Both the position numbers and the translations under genes were made by a program. The notes under the pieces are model-generated. The model made no database searches. It saw only the letters and a list, made by a program, of their open reading frames with translations, and was not told the DNA's origin. Positions 11,057-22,211 of a stretch of DNA of 64,000 nt are shown here, piece by piece; the first letter of the stretch is position 1; the number at the start of each line of letters is the position of its first letter. The stretch is from Guadua angustifolia (taxonomy: Eukaryota > Streptophyta > Magnoliopsida > Poales > Poaceae), in assembly GCA_036346375.1 (NCBI GenBank), contig CM070508.1, positions 25,116,852-25,180,851 on the forward strand. The letters run 5' to 3'.

Positions 11057-11859
11057 GTTAGGTTAGGCTTTTTATGAGTTAATCGGTACATCCAGTCCAA
11101 TTTCGCCCATCTGCCGGCCACGTCATCTCGACGTCGTACCTGATCAGCCATCTGGCACGCCATCACTACCAGCTGACAGTGTCCTTGCTCCTTCCGGTCG
11201 TCCAGTGCAGACATCAACCAACCGACCAACCAACCCGGGACGACAGGACGGAGCAGCACCTTCCTGGCGTCCCAAATCCCAGTCCCATGGCCCCCGGTTT
11301 GGCCACATCTTACGCGACGGAAACAAAAACGTCCTCGCGGACGCGATCCGCTCTGCCGGCGAGGGCTCCACGTCGCGCTCGCGCGCGCCCCGGATGGCGA
11401 CGCGGCAGCTAGCTAGCGCACGGCCGCACGAAACGCTACGCAACAAATAGCCGCTACAGTACACCAGCTTGGACGCTCTCGGAGTAACTGCTGGATCTTA
11501 AGTCGCGTGGCTGGCCTGCGCTGTGACCACTGATAAGTGAGGACTGAGTATGGCTTGATGCTGATGATTTCCACCACACGCCAGGCCGTAATTGATCATT
11601 TTTTTTAGCCTATGTATGGTATTTTTTAAAATTTTTTGATATTCTTCAGAAAATAATTGCAAAAATAGTTTTATCCCTGATCGCAGAAGCTTCTCCTAGA
11701 GCACGGTAGCGCCTACTAAGGTACGGGAGCACAAAAGGTGACACATGTTACTCTCCGGTGCTTATACGGTCGGAAATGTAACTATTTTTACAATTATATT
11801 TGCAAGGAAGCCACATTTATCCAAATTTTTTGAAAAGTGATGACTTCACAAAGCTGGAG
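11057..11859. other. Distal upstream region of the calmodulin-like gene
   Basis: It contains a GC-rich island (11100-11460) with CCAACCAACC-type and CGCGCG motifs but no supported gene. Short frames on both strands overlap each other and show no domain. The Harbinger insertion at 11863 separates this block from the promoter proximal to the calmodulin-like gene. Confidence 0.35.
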
Positions 11860-11862
11860 TAA

Positions 11863-13553
11863 GGGCCCGTTTGGTACGGTTCCAGATTCTAGTAGAAACG
11901 GAAACGGTTCCAGATTCTTGGTAGAAATGTTTCAGGTGGAATTTGAATCACCGTCTGGAAACCGTTTGGCTAAGTGTCTGGATTCAGATTGTGGAAAGAG
12001 GATGAAGTGGTGAAAATGACCGAAGTGCCCTTTGTATTTGTGATGGATTTGTAGTACAATTTAATGTAAAAAATGACGATGGAATACATGCATCCATAAT
12101 AATCTCATTACAGAATTTTTGTACAAATATTTGGCCATTCAAATATAAGAGGTAGCAAAATATATCATTGTATTAATATTATAAAAATGATAAAGTGAAC
12201 TACGATCTAGATTCCATAATTGCCTTTGCAAGATCATCACGAAATCTATCCATATTTATGTCATTTGCATCGGTTGTACCGTATTTGATGAATTTTGAGG
12301 CGGTGATGTCTTGCATATCTTTGTGGTATTGTTGGCATGTAATCTGGATTCTCGTCACACATTCGAAAATCTGCATCAAGCACATGATTTTCACGAATGT
12401 AGTTATGGAGACACATAGTTGCTGCAACGATCATCTTCTGTTTGTTCATCGGGTACGTAGGCATCTTTAGAAGTATCCTCCACTTCATCTTCCATACGCC
12501 AAAAGTACGCTCAACCACATTACGAAGGCTAGAGTGCAAATAGTTGAATACCTCTTGCTGACCAAACGGCGCCACACCTAACTGGTTTCGATAAGTACTT
12601 TGGTGAACCAGCATTCAAGTAGCACGCCTAACTTATGAAACTCTTAGGTTATTGAATGAGTATATTAACAAAAGCATGTTAAAACCTGATTTCAGAGAGG
12701 TGCTAAAATTTTATACTTGATAAAAACCACAGGTCCAATTTACAGTACAAGTGTGAATATTTACAGTAGAAGTGTGAATATTTACATGCGTATATCACAA
12801 TAATGAAGCACAATAATGCGTATATCCAATTGGACCTACTACAGAATGTCATTTTACCACTTTGCATAACCAACCAGCGAATCATCAATAATGAAGCACC
12901 AATCTTCAACAATTCTTGCCATACACATATTTCCATTCAACATGAAGATTAAAAAACTACGCTACGATCTTCCGCACAACCAAGAATGCAAATGAAGCTA
13001 ACGAAGACCAGATCCACGCTCATAAATCACTACCATCTACCCAACCAAGAAAACCCAAAGATTTCAAAGAATGAATAGAGTTCATGTAGCATCCAAAGAC
13101 ACAAAGCTACGAAGACGGAAGACGATGGAGAGGCGAAGATGAGGAGGGACGCGGTGTGTACCTTGACGGCGACGGTGGGGTGCGCGGTGGAGTTGGACTC
13201 CGGCAGTAGTAGGAGGAGGCGGCGGGGGAGTTCGAGGCGGCACAAGCAAGGCCGACGGGCAAGGCGGCCGGGAGTTCGGAGGCGGCGCGGCGGCTGAGCG
13301 GGGCACGAGGCCGGGGGGTAGCTCGGGTGGCGGGTGGGTTTCATGAGTTCTCGTGAGGTCGTTTTGGGAGGTTTATCGAGCGAGTTGAAATCGATTCCAC
13401 GAAACCGGAGGAACGGGTTGTAGCCGGATTCGTGAACGGGGGATAAAACTGAGAAACGATTCACTTTGAAACGGATTGAGCCGGATTCCGTTTGGTTCGA
13501 TTTATTTCAAATTCTAATAGAAACAGTCTGGTTCCAAGTTACCAAACGGGCTC
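11863..13553 (-). mobile_element. PIF/Harbinger DNA transposon, internally deleted
   Basis: It has inverted ends GGGCCCGTTTGGTACGGTTC and (right end, minus strand) GAGCCCGTTTGGTAAC, with perfect TAA target duplications at 11860-11862 and 13554-13556. At 1,691 bp it is much shorter than autonomous relatives. It contains only the 3' end of a transposase gene. A GC-rich part (13140-13330) is probably the element's 5' region. Confidence 0.92.
12198..12614 (-). pseudogene. Harbinger transposase C-terminal remnant
   Basis: Read on the minus strand from 12614. It shows the C-terminal block of the DDE_Tnp_4 family: NYLHSSLRNVVERTFGVWK, KWRILLKMPTYP and MCLHNYIRE. After about residue 90 the frame shifts and the natural C-terminus continues in another frame (DRFRDDLAKAIMESRS, stop at about 12198). 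The first two catalytic acidic residues are deleted, leaving only the region around the last one (VERTFG). Not functional by itself; it could only be moved by an intact relative. Confidence 0.88.
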
Positions 13554-13614
13554 TAAATTTGCTCTACTCCTAGAAAGTAGATATTGAATTCATCATTCAT
13601 GAGAAAAATATGCC

Positions 13615-13627
13615 GAAGCTTCCAGAA
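13615..13627. promoter_or_regulatory. Heat-shock element (GAAnnTTCnnGAA)
   Basis: A perfect three-unit inverted pentamer array, GAAGCTTCCAGAA, lies about 250 bp upstream of the TATA box of the calmodulin-like gene and 62 bp from the end of the Harbinger element. Such arrays bind heat-shock factors. Function here is inferred from the motif only. Confidence 0.55.
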
Positions 13628-13872
13628 AGAGCCGGTTACTGCCACCGTTTAGTTGCTTCTAGACCGCAAAACAGCGGCTTGCGTGGCGCGTTCGCTTCGC
13701 ATCGATCCAAAAGTCGCGCCAAAACCGTTCAGCCAAAGCGGGCCGCTCGGGAAGCTCCCGACCCTGGCCCCACCTGTCATCCTCTCCACCTCCACCGCCA
13801 GCGTGAGACGAGAGCCCCGCGCTGAACGGCAGGAACAACGACCTCCTGAATAGCCGCGTCGTCCGCGCCGCC

Positions 13873-13879
13873 TATAAAT
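13873..13879 (+). promoter_or_regulatory. TATA box of the calmodulin-like gene
   Basis: TATAAAT sits in a GC-rich setting (CCGCCTATAAATTCAG), 135 bp before the start codon. It implies transcription starting near 13905 and a leader of about 110 bases with GA-rich repeats (13975-14000). Confidence 0.8.
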
Positions 13880-14013
13880 TCAGTTCCCCACCTCCCAAAC
13901 CTCAGCCATCCCATCATCAAATAAGCGAAGAGGAGCCGAGACATCGGAGCAGACGCACCTTCTGTTGCGCGAGCGCAGAGAGAGAAACAGAGAGTGAGGA
14001 GGGAGGCATCGCC

Positions 14014-14565
14014 ATGGGCAAGATGCGGTCGCTCTTCTCCCGCAACAGCCGCGCCAAGTCGCCGCGGACGCCTTCTACCGCGTCAGCCGCCGAATCCCCG
14101 AGGGCGGCGCCGGACGACGAGATGGAGCGGGTGTTCAGGAAGTTCGACGCGAACGGGGACGGGCGGATCTCGCAGGCGGAGCTGGCGGCGCTGTTCGAGA
14201 GCGTGGGCCACGCGGCCACGGGCGACGAGGTGGCGCGCATGATGGAGGAGGCCGACGCGGACGGCGACGGATACATCAGCCTCGACGAGTTCGTGGCCAT
14301 CAACGCCGCCGCGGCTGGCGACGCGGCGGTGGTCGAGGAGGACCTGCGCCACGCGTTCCGGGTCTTTGACGCCGACGGCAACGGGACCATCTCCCCTGCC
14401 GAGCTCGCGCGGGTCCTGCGCGGCCTCGGGGAGGCAACCACCGTCGCGCAGTGCCGGCGCATGATCCAGGGCGTCGATCGCAACGGCGACGGGCTCGTCA
14501 ACTTCGAGGAGTTCAAGCTCATGATGGCCGCCGGTGGCGGCGGCTTCGGCAGGGTCGGTTCTTGA
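14014..14565 (+). CDS. Calmodulin-like protein with four EF hands (CML family)
   Basis: 183 residues, single exon. The basic Ser/Thr/Pro-rich N-terminal tail (residues 1-33, starting MGKMRSLFSR) precedes four complete EF-hand loops: residues 45-56 (DANGDGRISQAE), 81-92 (DADGDGYISLDE), 119-130 (DADGNGTISPAE) and 155-166 (DRNGDGLVNFEE). Each has Asp at position 1, Gly at 6 and Glu at 12, so all four should bind calcium. It should act as a calcium sensor that relays signals to target proteins; the N-terminal Gly after Met is compatible with, but does not prove, myristoylation. The start is supported by a GCCATGGGC context and the TATA box at 13873. Codons end almost always in G or C, typical of many grass intronless genes and unlike the flanking repeats. 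It resembles rice CML10-like proteins, but the exact member cannot be assigned. A Harbinger element lies 457 bp upstream of the start. Confidence 0.95.
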   Translation: MGKMRSLFSRNSRAKSPRTPSTASAAESPRAAPDDEMERVFRKFDANGDGRISQAELAALFESVGHAATGDEVARMMEEADADGDGYISLDEFVAINAAAAGDAAVVEEDLRHAFRVFDADGNGTISPAELARVLRGLGEATTVAQCRRMIQGVDRNGDGLVNFEEFKLMMAAGGGGFGRVGS

Positions 14566-14937
14566 AGCCCATAAACGGATTTGCTCATGTTTCTTTATTC
14601 TTTTAATTGTACATACACCGCCACGAAAGGTTATCTGCTAGCTGGGGATCACACGAATATTATCGGAATCCAGTTGGTTTTTTATAGACATTGAAAAAAA
14701 TTATTTTCTGTTAAATTTTGTTCTTAAGGCTTTGATTTTTAGTCGAATTGGCGATTTGGCGTTTGATTCCAAGTTTATAGAAGATATATGGATGCGCGTG
14801 TGCACAACTAGTCTGGACCCGTTCGAATTTCGTCTTCATTGCCAAAATAACTCGGTGTCTCAGTCATCAAATTTGGCCTTAATGACAAAATACCTCGGCA
14901 AACTCCTGCGGATCTCACAATAAAGTGCTTAATTCCT
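14566..14937 (+). other. 3' flank of the calmodulin-like gene
   Basis: AT-rich downstream region that should hold the 3' UTR (for example the TTTTAATTGTAC region near 14600). No further gene is visible. Confidence 0.4.
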
Positions 14938-14953
14938 CACTACTACAGAAAAT
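14938..14953 (+). mobile_element. CACTA-type transposon terminus (isolated)
   Basis: CACTACTACAGAAAAT matches the left end of CACTA (En/Spm) elements and the terminus at 32342. No matching right end and no clear subterminal repeats are seen, so it is probably a truncated element. Confidence 0.4.
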
Positions 14954-17900
14954 TTACAAATTGTACATTTAATTTCGACGCTAGATTTCTCTTCCAAGTG
15001 ATAAAGCGTGCAAGCTTCATGCGAAATTTTCGACTGATGCATACTTGGACGAAAGAGAAAAGAAATCTAGTCATCTTGGTGTTTCTCAAAGTTCTTTTTA
15101 TGAAAACAACCCGACAGAATTAAACAACAAAACCTGCAATTGTAGCCGAAACTTGCAATGCCCAGTTGAGTCAAAACAAAACTCTCAAAGAAATGACACG
15201 CCACCAACAACACAAATTGCACCTATTATATACTCACATCGAAGATTTTAGAAGACTAATTAAGTAGTTAAGAGTTGACTGGATCTGACTGGTGACTGAG
15301 CAGTGACAAAGAAAGTTTGGAATCATCACTATATTAAACTTCGCAGTATTCACGGTCAGAGAGAGGGCCACGTCGTGGCTCACCCGCGGGAGTCGGCTTG
15401 ACCGACCGGTCGGCTCATAATTTTTTTGCGTATAGGTCTCTCTAAAAATACATAATTATGTGTAGGTCATTTTGTGATTTTTTTACTAAAAGGACCTTCT
15501 GGTTTAGAAAAATCGCGGATCTTCCGTGGAAGGGTCCTAAATAAATACCAAAAAACGTAATTACATTTGGATCATTCTAGCTATTTTTCACGAAAAGGAT
15601 CTTTCGATTTAGCGCAATCACAGATCCTTTCAACCGTTTCACGCATTTTCTCGACGATTTTAAGAAAAAATACCGCCGAAAAAAACAAAGTTGTTTCTGC
15701 GAGAAAAACAACGCATGCGACATATTACGTCGCGAAAACTGTCCTAGTATTCTCGAGAAAATGGGCGGATTTGGAGGAACAATGAATTATGTAGTGAACA
15801 AAATCGACGATGTGATTTTTTCAACAAGGTCATCACTCACAATTCGTACGACATGTGGATGGCGCTAAGAGCCTAAGAGGATATCAAATCATCGCGTCCA
15901 GAGGACAGATAACCCACGAGGAGGCAGCAAACTTTCCCTCCTTGGGGACATACGGGAACAGGGTTGTAAACAAGCCGAGTCTTGTTTGGGTAGAAGCTTG
16001 AGTTTGGGTTTAAGTGTAAACCTAGTTTAAACTCAGCTTAAGCTTAAATAGGCTCGAGTTTGAATCAAGTAAACAATATGCACTAATTTTTAGCAACAAG
16101 AAAAGCTTAAGTTTGAGGTCAGTTTGAGTAAGCTCGGTAAGGGTTAACACACTGTAATATTCAACAAATGATCTACAACATATACTAAATTTACGAGCCT
16201 TGATGATGCATTGGAGCTCAGCTCATTGAAGCTCATGAGTTTGAGATCATGCCCAAACTTGATTTGTTTTGAAGTTCAAGTCGAGCTTGAATTAAGTTTT
16301 GAGTGAGCAGAGCTTAAGAAACCCGAGGCTTTAGTATTTTTTTTCTTCTTTTTACAGCCCACACGGGAACCTCGTGTTTAGTGTCAATCCAGTTATTATT
16401 CCTGTGCAAGACATGCTACATCGATGGACAAGGATAGAGAACAACAGCTAGCAGTGTCACATTTCACTCATAGGGTAGCGTAAGGTAACGAGGCAGCCAT
16501 GGACAAGACGAACGTACCGGTGGTGGTGGCTACACATGGCAGGTCATAATCAACGCTTGGCCATGCGTGCTAATTGCCATGTTTTCACACCCAGTTTGAT
16601 TCGAGGGAATCAATGGATGGAGCATGATTGGAAATTCAACAGGAAGCACCGATGAAACTTACATGACATTATAAGTAGTACTATTATTGTTCCTTTGCAA
16701 TTACATGATCATTTCCCTGGGGTACTACGTTTGTTCTAGGTATGACTTTAGGTCTCCAAATTTTGTTGGGTAGCCCTTAGTGGTAGGCTGGAAATTTACA
16801 AAAGTTTCTAAGAAGTTCAGTTGGTATCTTTAGTCCTCCATTTCTCAGCCCCAGAGTCAAGTATGATTCCTACCTAGCAGGCGAAGTGTAGCATAAAGAG
16901 GCTGCTTCTCATTTTGGCAGTTTCGGTCAGAATGACTTGCAGGAGAGTTGGTATCTTACTAAAAAAAAAGTGGTGACATTTGGTTATCTGATAGCTTTGT
17001 GATGTAGGCTAGCCGGCAAACTTTAGTTTGGCTTTTCTTCTTTCTGCAATTCATTTGGTAGACGCTTCGGTCGGTTAGCCAAACCTTTTAGACAGCGAGC
17101 CAAGAAAGCATGACGGTCAGTTGAAATTGGGTACTGCCAGGAATCGGTGCAAAGTTGGTGTCTGTGACACTTCAGTTAATCGATCGCTTAGGAGTTGCGA
17201 CCTAGACCTAAAAGTGGCGAAGTTGTTAAACCGAATCTTAAGGTGAAGACGCTCTTATTAGCGATACACAGTGTTCTTGCCGAATTTGCATATTCCATTT
17301 TTTTTTATAGTAATGTTTACTACTTCACGTTCTTGCTTGATCATCTTGAGGTTTGAAGATCCTGTGGCATGACAGACACAACACTGTGCCTGCGATGAGC
17401 ATGCTTTATGGGGTGCTTGATTTTGCTGCATTCTCTGAACCTGAGTACAGTATTCTTATTGTTTGTGCCATTGCCTTCGCAACTAATGCGAGAAATGTTG
17501 CCATGATGTAAATTTCGGCAAAAGTTTGTCAAATACTTGGCACTTGGCATGTCTGTTTCAATTAATCTACGCACTGTTCTCTGAAATTCATACTTTTGGA
17601 AGGCCAGTTTTTGGTTTGGTACGAACCTTCAAGCACACTGCAATTTTTGTGGCTGGCTGACAGCCGATAATCAAAGATGCTACTTAGTTTGGACTTTGGA
17701 GCATATATATCCAACGTGCTACAATGTATGCAGATTTTTTTGCAACATATGATTTAGGTTCACTTGTATTTCGGCATTTCTGCTCTGGGGGCTGGTGTAC
17801 CGTGTACATCAAGTACTGATTTCACGACGTACACATGAAGCTTCAAATACAGTTGGATATGGTAGTAGGTATCAGTTTGTGTGCTGGCAGTGCTGCCTCT

Positions 17901-18025
17901 GAGGCTGTGACTTGGCAAGATGTGAGCTGCATGCTGCGTGCATGAAGTGTAGATTCCACCACATAACCATGACAGTCTTCTTGAAGAAGGATAAATTTAC
18001 CTGGAAACCCTGCTAATCTTCTTTT
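14954..18025. other. Low-copy intergenic stretch with no supported gene
   Basis: No long open frame, RNA gene or complete mobile element is recognised. 15,420-15,700 has repeated AAAAGGATC-type phrases. About 15,960-16,330 is rich in GAGCTT/AAGCTTGAG motifs around a GGGTTGTAAACAAGCC phrase that looks like one end of an old DNA transposon. 16,800-18,000 is less AT-rich and looks like unique non-coding sequence, possibly UTR or intron. Confidence 0.3.
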
Positions 18026-18103
18026 TCCAAGGTCATGCCATTACTGTGTTAGATTCATGCATTGCATCCCCTCTCGATCAAATCATAGCCCACTACACAA
18101 GCA
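18026..18103 (+). repeat. Repeat R, segment 1 (split copy)
   Basis: From GTCATGCCATTACTGTGTT to CACTACACAAGCA this matches 35576-35663. The same repeat resumes at 19290 after a solo LTR and again at 22900 after a gypsy element, so 18026-22945 is one interrupted copy of the sequence at 35576-35930. Confidence 0.75.
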
Positions 18104-19289
18104 TGAAAGGAACCGATATGCCACTCTAGAATAAAATCAAAATTTTCTATCACGTAACTAAGAAACCACAATAAGTTATAAATAATAGAATTACCACTAT
18201 ACGCGTAGATCCATAGTAGAAATAGAGTCAATGTAACTTATTAGTGCGGTTGTAGTTGTACTAGCCTCGTGCTTCCTCTAACAGTTCATTGTGACCGTCA
18301 CATACTGTGGATCGTCCTAGCAGTGAAGCTTTACAGCAACGCCTGCAACGTACTCACAGGTATGGGACAGAAAAGCCACACGCTGGAGTGCTAGCGCAGG
18401 TTGTGCAGTTTTAGGCGAAATAAGTGTGACAGTTAGGGTTTCGAGAATTCTGAATTCCTATGATATCTTTTAAGTCTATAGTCACCACTCCTTCCTTTTT
18501 ATAGATGCACCACTACGGGTCGTTACATTAAAGGCCCATTAGGTACTTAATGCCCATTGGAATTCAGATCACCATCCGAATTAAGTCCTAACTCTTTAAA
18601 CGTGTGACCCTATAGGTCCATATATACTTGGACATGACCCGAGTTCTTTTACTTGACCATTAATTGATATCGATCCCTAGCAGAATGTGCCGACTCTTGA
18701 GTATATGTCAAGATCACATTGGATGAATCTTAACAATACTTAGTTATATTCATTTCCCTTTGCCTCGTGATATCGATCAAACTCAAGGCGATTATGTGCC
18801 ATCCTTGTTTAGATAGCTCCACCACTTTTTCTTGATTACATGACTCAAAATCACCGACTAGATTAACTCTTTAACCACGAGTACACACGTCAACATCAAA
18901 TCTAAGGATATAGCATATCCATTGTATATAAGACCAACTAGTGACAAAAAAAGATTACAACGCTCTTGCAGTGTCTTAAGGTGGATTGATCTAACTCTAT
19001 GTTCTCTAACATGTGTCTAAATTATTGGTTTGATATCTTCATATCTATGACATGCGAAACATGGCATCAACTAATACATATGCTGGTCTATTCATATGCA
19101 TCCTCGTATGTTTATCAACTAGGGATTACTTTTAGAATAATCATTACAAAATCATATATAGAGTTTCACAAACAAGTCACATACTTGCTAATAAATAATA
19201 ATGACATTATTTGAGGAACAAGATAATAAATCATGAATATAAGAAAATATAATTATCTTTATTATTGTCTCTAGGGCATATCTCCAACA
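18104..19289 (-). mobile_element. Copia-type solo LTR (Angela-like), 1,186 bp
   Basis: On the minus strand it begins TGTTGGAGATATGCCCTAG, as Angela-type copia LTRs of cereals do, and ends in TTTCA. It resembles the solo LTR at 28727-30149 along its length (shared ATTGGTTTGATATCTTCATA-type block at 19020). The flanks AAGCA and AAGAC are an imperfect 5-bp duplication; the uninterrupted copy has AAGGC at that point, so both sides have drifted. No internal coding region. Confidence 0.8.
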
Positions 19290-19546
19290 AAGACAAAATT
19301 GGTGTTATTTGTGTGAAACAATCCACCTCTTTTCTAACGAAAAGGAGTCTCTGTGTCCCAGTGAACTTTCTATAAAATTCACCATGGCTTGGAAGCACTA
19401 TGTTATTTTATCAAATACCCCACATCGTAGGATCGTTGTTACAAGGCAGACACCAATGGAAAAAACAAGAGTAGCAAAGGTCTGTATCACCACTGCCACT
19501 GGAAACGTGCAAAACTTGATTTGTCGTTGAGATAACAGAGGAAACC
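19290..19546 (+). repeat. Repeat R, segment 2
   Basis: Matches 35659-35916 (shared CACCTCTTTTCTAACGA-like, TGGAAGCAC and CACTGCCA-TGGAAACGTGCAAAACT phrases). It encodes nothing recognisable. It ends in GAGGAAACC, the target of the next insertion. Confidence 0.75.
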
Positions 19547-20228
19547 TGTTGACACCAAAAACTTGACGGAGGGTTTTCAGCCTCAACACACCGGACGAAC
19601 ACCGGGTTCAAGTGTGTAGGCGTGCCAGCCGATTTGACCTTGCAATCGGCAAGAAGATAAATGGATCTAATCGACTTATGCAAGTCGATTTCGATCAAAG
19701 CGACAGTAAGTCTAGTCGATCCGGCGAAAAATGGATGGGGTAAATAGGCCACTTCTTTCGAAAAAGGCGATGCGCAACAAGATCGAAGAAAAAGATGAAC
19801 CAAAAGGGTGTAATGCAACAAAGATCAATACGGCGATGCACAACTCGATTGATCAAAGAGTATTACAGATGAAAGATTACAAGCTAAATTGGCTACTCTA
19901 ATTGACAGAAAGTAAAGGAAAAGTAGATGCGTGTTTGTGGGTTGGCTCTGGCGTCCTCTTCTCCTCGCCTCTGGATGTCTTATATAGCCTATAGCCGACG
20001 AGTCCCGATAGAATCGTTGTCAATTAGTATCCATATCGGCCTCTCCTTTCCAAATATGACGAGTAGTATTGGTCGGTCTCTTCTTTTCCAAACTCGATGA
20101 GCGATGTCGTGTCGGTCTCTTCCTTCCAAACAGATTTTCCGAGATATTCCTAAGTTATATTCTTTCCATGTTTCATTGACCCAGGACTTGCCAATATTGA
20201 CCATACCTGCCAAATTTGGGTGCAAACA
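19547..20228 (-). repeat. 3' LTR of the gag-only gypsy element
   Basis: Nearly identical to 22212-22899. A TATATAG TATA-like motif lies at about 19981-19987. The differences from the other LTR are mostly 1-3 base gains or losses at CCGG-like sites. Confidence 0.92.
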
Positions 20229-20246
20229 TATGCCCCCCATTTTTGG
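20229..20246 (-). promoter_or_regulatory. Polypurine tract of the gag-only gypsy element
   Basis: On the minus strand the bases just before the 3' LTR read CCCAAAAATGGGGGGCATA, a purine-rich plus-strand primer. The larger Tat-like element has CCAAAATAGGGAGCATA at the same place (46476-46492). Confidence 0.75.
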
Positions 20247-20348
20247 GAGATAACTTGTTATCTTCCAAAAATCTCTATCATCGGCTTGTACTTCATTGGC
20301 TATTGAATATTAAGTAGCCGATACACACTCAGCTTCCTCGTGGCCAAT

Positions 20349-22172
20349 TCATAGCTGGATGAATGCCTCTTTAGCCGATTCTGACTTTATTTTAATTTTG
20401 ATTGGCAGAGTAAACACCATGTTGACGTCCATTGGGGGGGTGTCGTCGGCGAGCTCTTCCCAAATTATTTGGCCAATGAGAACGCTGCCCTTTGAACTGG
20501 ACTGAATGTTGACCCGTTGGATCAGCTTAGGTTCTTCGTTCATAGGTTCCTTTCCTTTGCGTGAGTAGTGGACCATGTTGATCGAAAAAGGGTTGACATC
20601 CTCTTTCATGGCTGGTTCCTGTACGAATTGTAATCGGCTATCCTCTAAAACCGATTGTATATTGTCTTCATTATTCCTAAATTCATTTTTGAAGCCATTA
20701 TCATTGGAGAAACGACTTTCTTGAGCGATACTCGGTGTAGTAGGTGACTCAAATCGGTGAATTCTTGCCCGCCAAATCTTTCCTTTAATGGAATTTAACC
20801 CATGGAAAGCCAAATCGGCTAAGCGATTATCGGGCAAAGTTACACCAAAACACCGATTCCTAACCTTTCGAATCTCTTAATGTACTCAATTGCGATTCTC
20901 CAGACCTCTGTCAGACTGAGCTCAAATCGGCGATTCGAGCTCTGGCTTCGGTGAAGAAGTATTCATGAAATCGACTCTCTAAATCGTTCGAAGTGGACCG
21001 AATTTGGAGGAAGATTTATGAACCACGGAAAGCGTTCGATCAATGATAATGAAAACAATCTAATCCTTAGCCCATCGGACTGGGCAGCTTCACCGCATTG
21101 GGCAATAAATCGTCCGATGTGTTCTAAGGTGGTAACGGAATCGTCCCCTGAGAATTTGGCAAAGTCTGGGACTCGGTAATTACGTGGATAGGCCATGTGA
21201 TCAATGTAATCCGGGTACGGCTTTCGGTAGCCGACCGTCCTACCCCTTGGTTGCGCCAAACCGGTCTCTCAATCTGATCGAGATTTGGTTGACCCAGTTG
21301 ACATCCCGCCCCCCGAGTGCCAACTCGGGTTGCCGATTAGGCCTTTGGTCATAAACAGCATCCTGCCCCCCGAGTGCTAGCTCGAGTTGCCGATTGGGTA
21401 TCACCTCCTTGTATTGTTGTGGCGCTTGATCACGTCTATCGGCTCTGGGTGCAGGTGGCTCTGGCACGGGTGCAAAGGGTTCCGTGTAGGCAACCACTCT
21501 GTGAGTCGCCTGATTCGCGGTCGGAATCGGCCTGTACATGTGCTCGTTAATTTGTGTAGCCGATTGGGTATAGACACCAGCGTCTGAAGGCAATAGCGTA
21601 GCCGACGTGCTGGGTTTTGCAGCATCGGTATATGCATAGTACTGAGTGAATCCATCGGATTGTTTCAGCACCGTGGGTTGAGTCGGTATTGCAGGAATTG
21701 CTGATGCCGACTTAACTGCCACGTTAGTTGGCGCCCCCGCGTAGGCAGGATACGTCGGAAGTTGTTGCAATGGTTCTAACAGACTTCCTGACGTGGCCAA
21801 CTCTTGAGCGATTGTCTTAACGCTGTTTTCTATCATCGGCCCCAAGGTTGTGACCAAGGCCGATGATTGGTTGATCAGCGCATGATGTACCGACTGCTCA
21901 ATCATAGAAGATAACTCGGCCTGAGCCGGCATGTATCGACTTACCTGATCGGCTGGTTTGTTGGTATCGCCGATAGGGTTGAGCGTCGGGAGAGCTGTTT
22001 TTTGGATAACCCCTCGTCGGGTTTTTTGGTAGCAGCTCAACATCATCTCCTCGAAAGTAGCTTTTCTTTCTTCGATCTCTTATCGCTGCTCAGGAGTCAA
22101 GTCCTCCATTGTGGCGGCGATGATCACCTCCGTGTTGACGTCGACTGGAGTGATGGACTTGTTTGCGTTCAT
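20349..22172 (-). pseudogene. Gypsy gag (Tat-lineage type), frameshifted
   Basis: The start codon at 22172 follows a leader of only 39 bases after the 5' LTR. An in-frame stop lies near 22080, then a long open part (22046-21240) with MPAQAELSSMIEQ. A one-base shift near 21250 leads into the conserved gag core (YRKPYPDYIDHMAYPRNYRV, VPDFAKFSGDDSV, LFSLSLIERFPWF, LPPNSVHFERF) and another shift into LADLAFHGLNS (20837-20349). The YPKPYP-type region followed by FRVPDF-like and LPPNSI-like motifs is typical of Tat-group gag. The protein would form the virus-like particle and package element RNA. It is homologous to the gag remnant at 52440-54473. Confidence 0.85.
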
Positions 22173-22211
22173 CCTGTAGATTGGTTCTTTGGTCCCACCG
22201 TGCAAAAAATG

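Noticed and set aside
13917..14588. 223-codon open frame on the minus strand over the calmodulin-like gene
   Set aside because: It is the antisense shadow of a GC-rich gene. The plus strand has four perfect EF-hand loops, a good start context and a TATA box; the minus frame is Ser/Ala-rich without a domain.
15960..16330. Possible DNA transposon rich in GAGCTT motifs
   Set aside because: One end-like phrase (GGGTTGTAAACAAGCC) is seen but no inverted partner or target duplication, so no element is called.
17341..17574. 77-codon minus-strand frame in low-copy sequence
   Set aside because: No domain, no start context or splice partners; composition is compatible with UTR or intron sequence.
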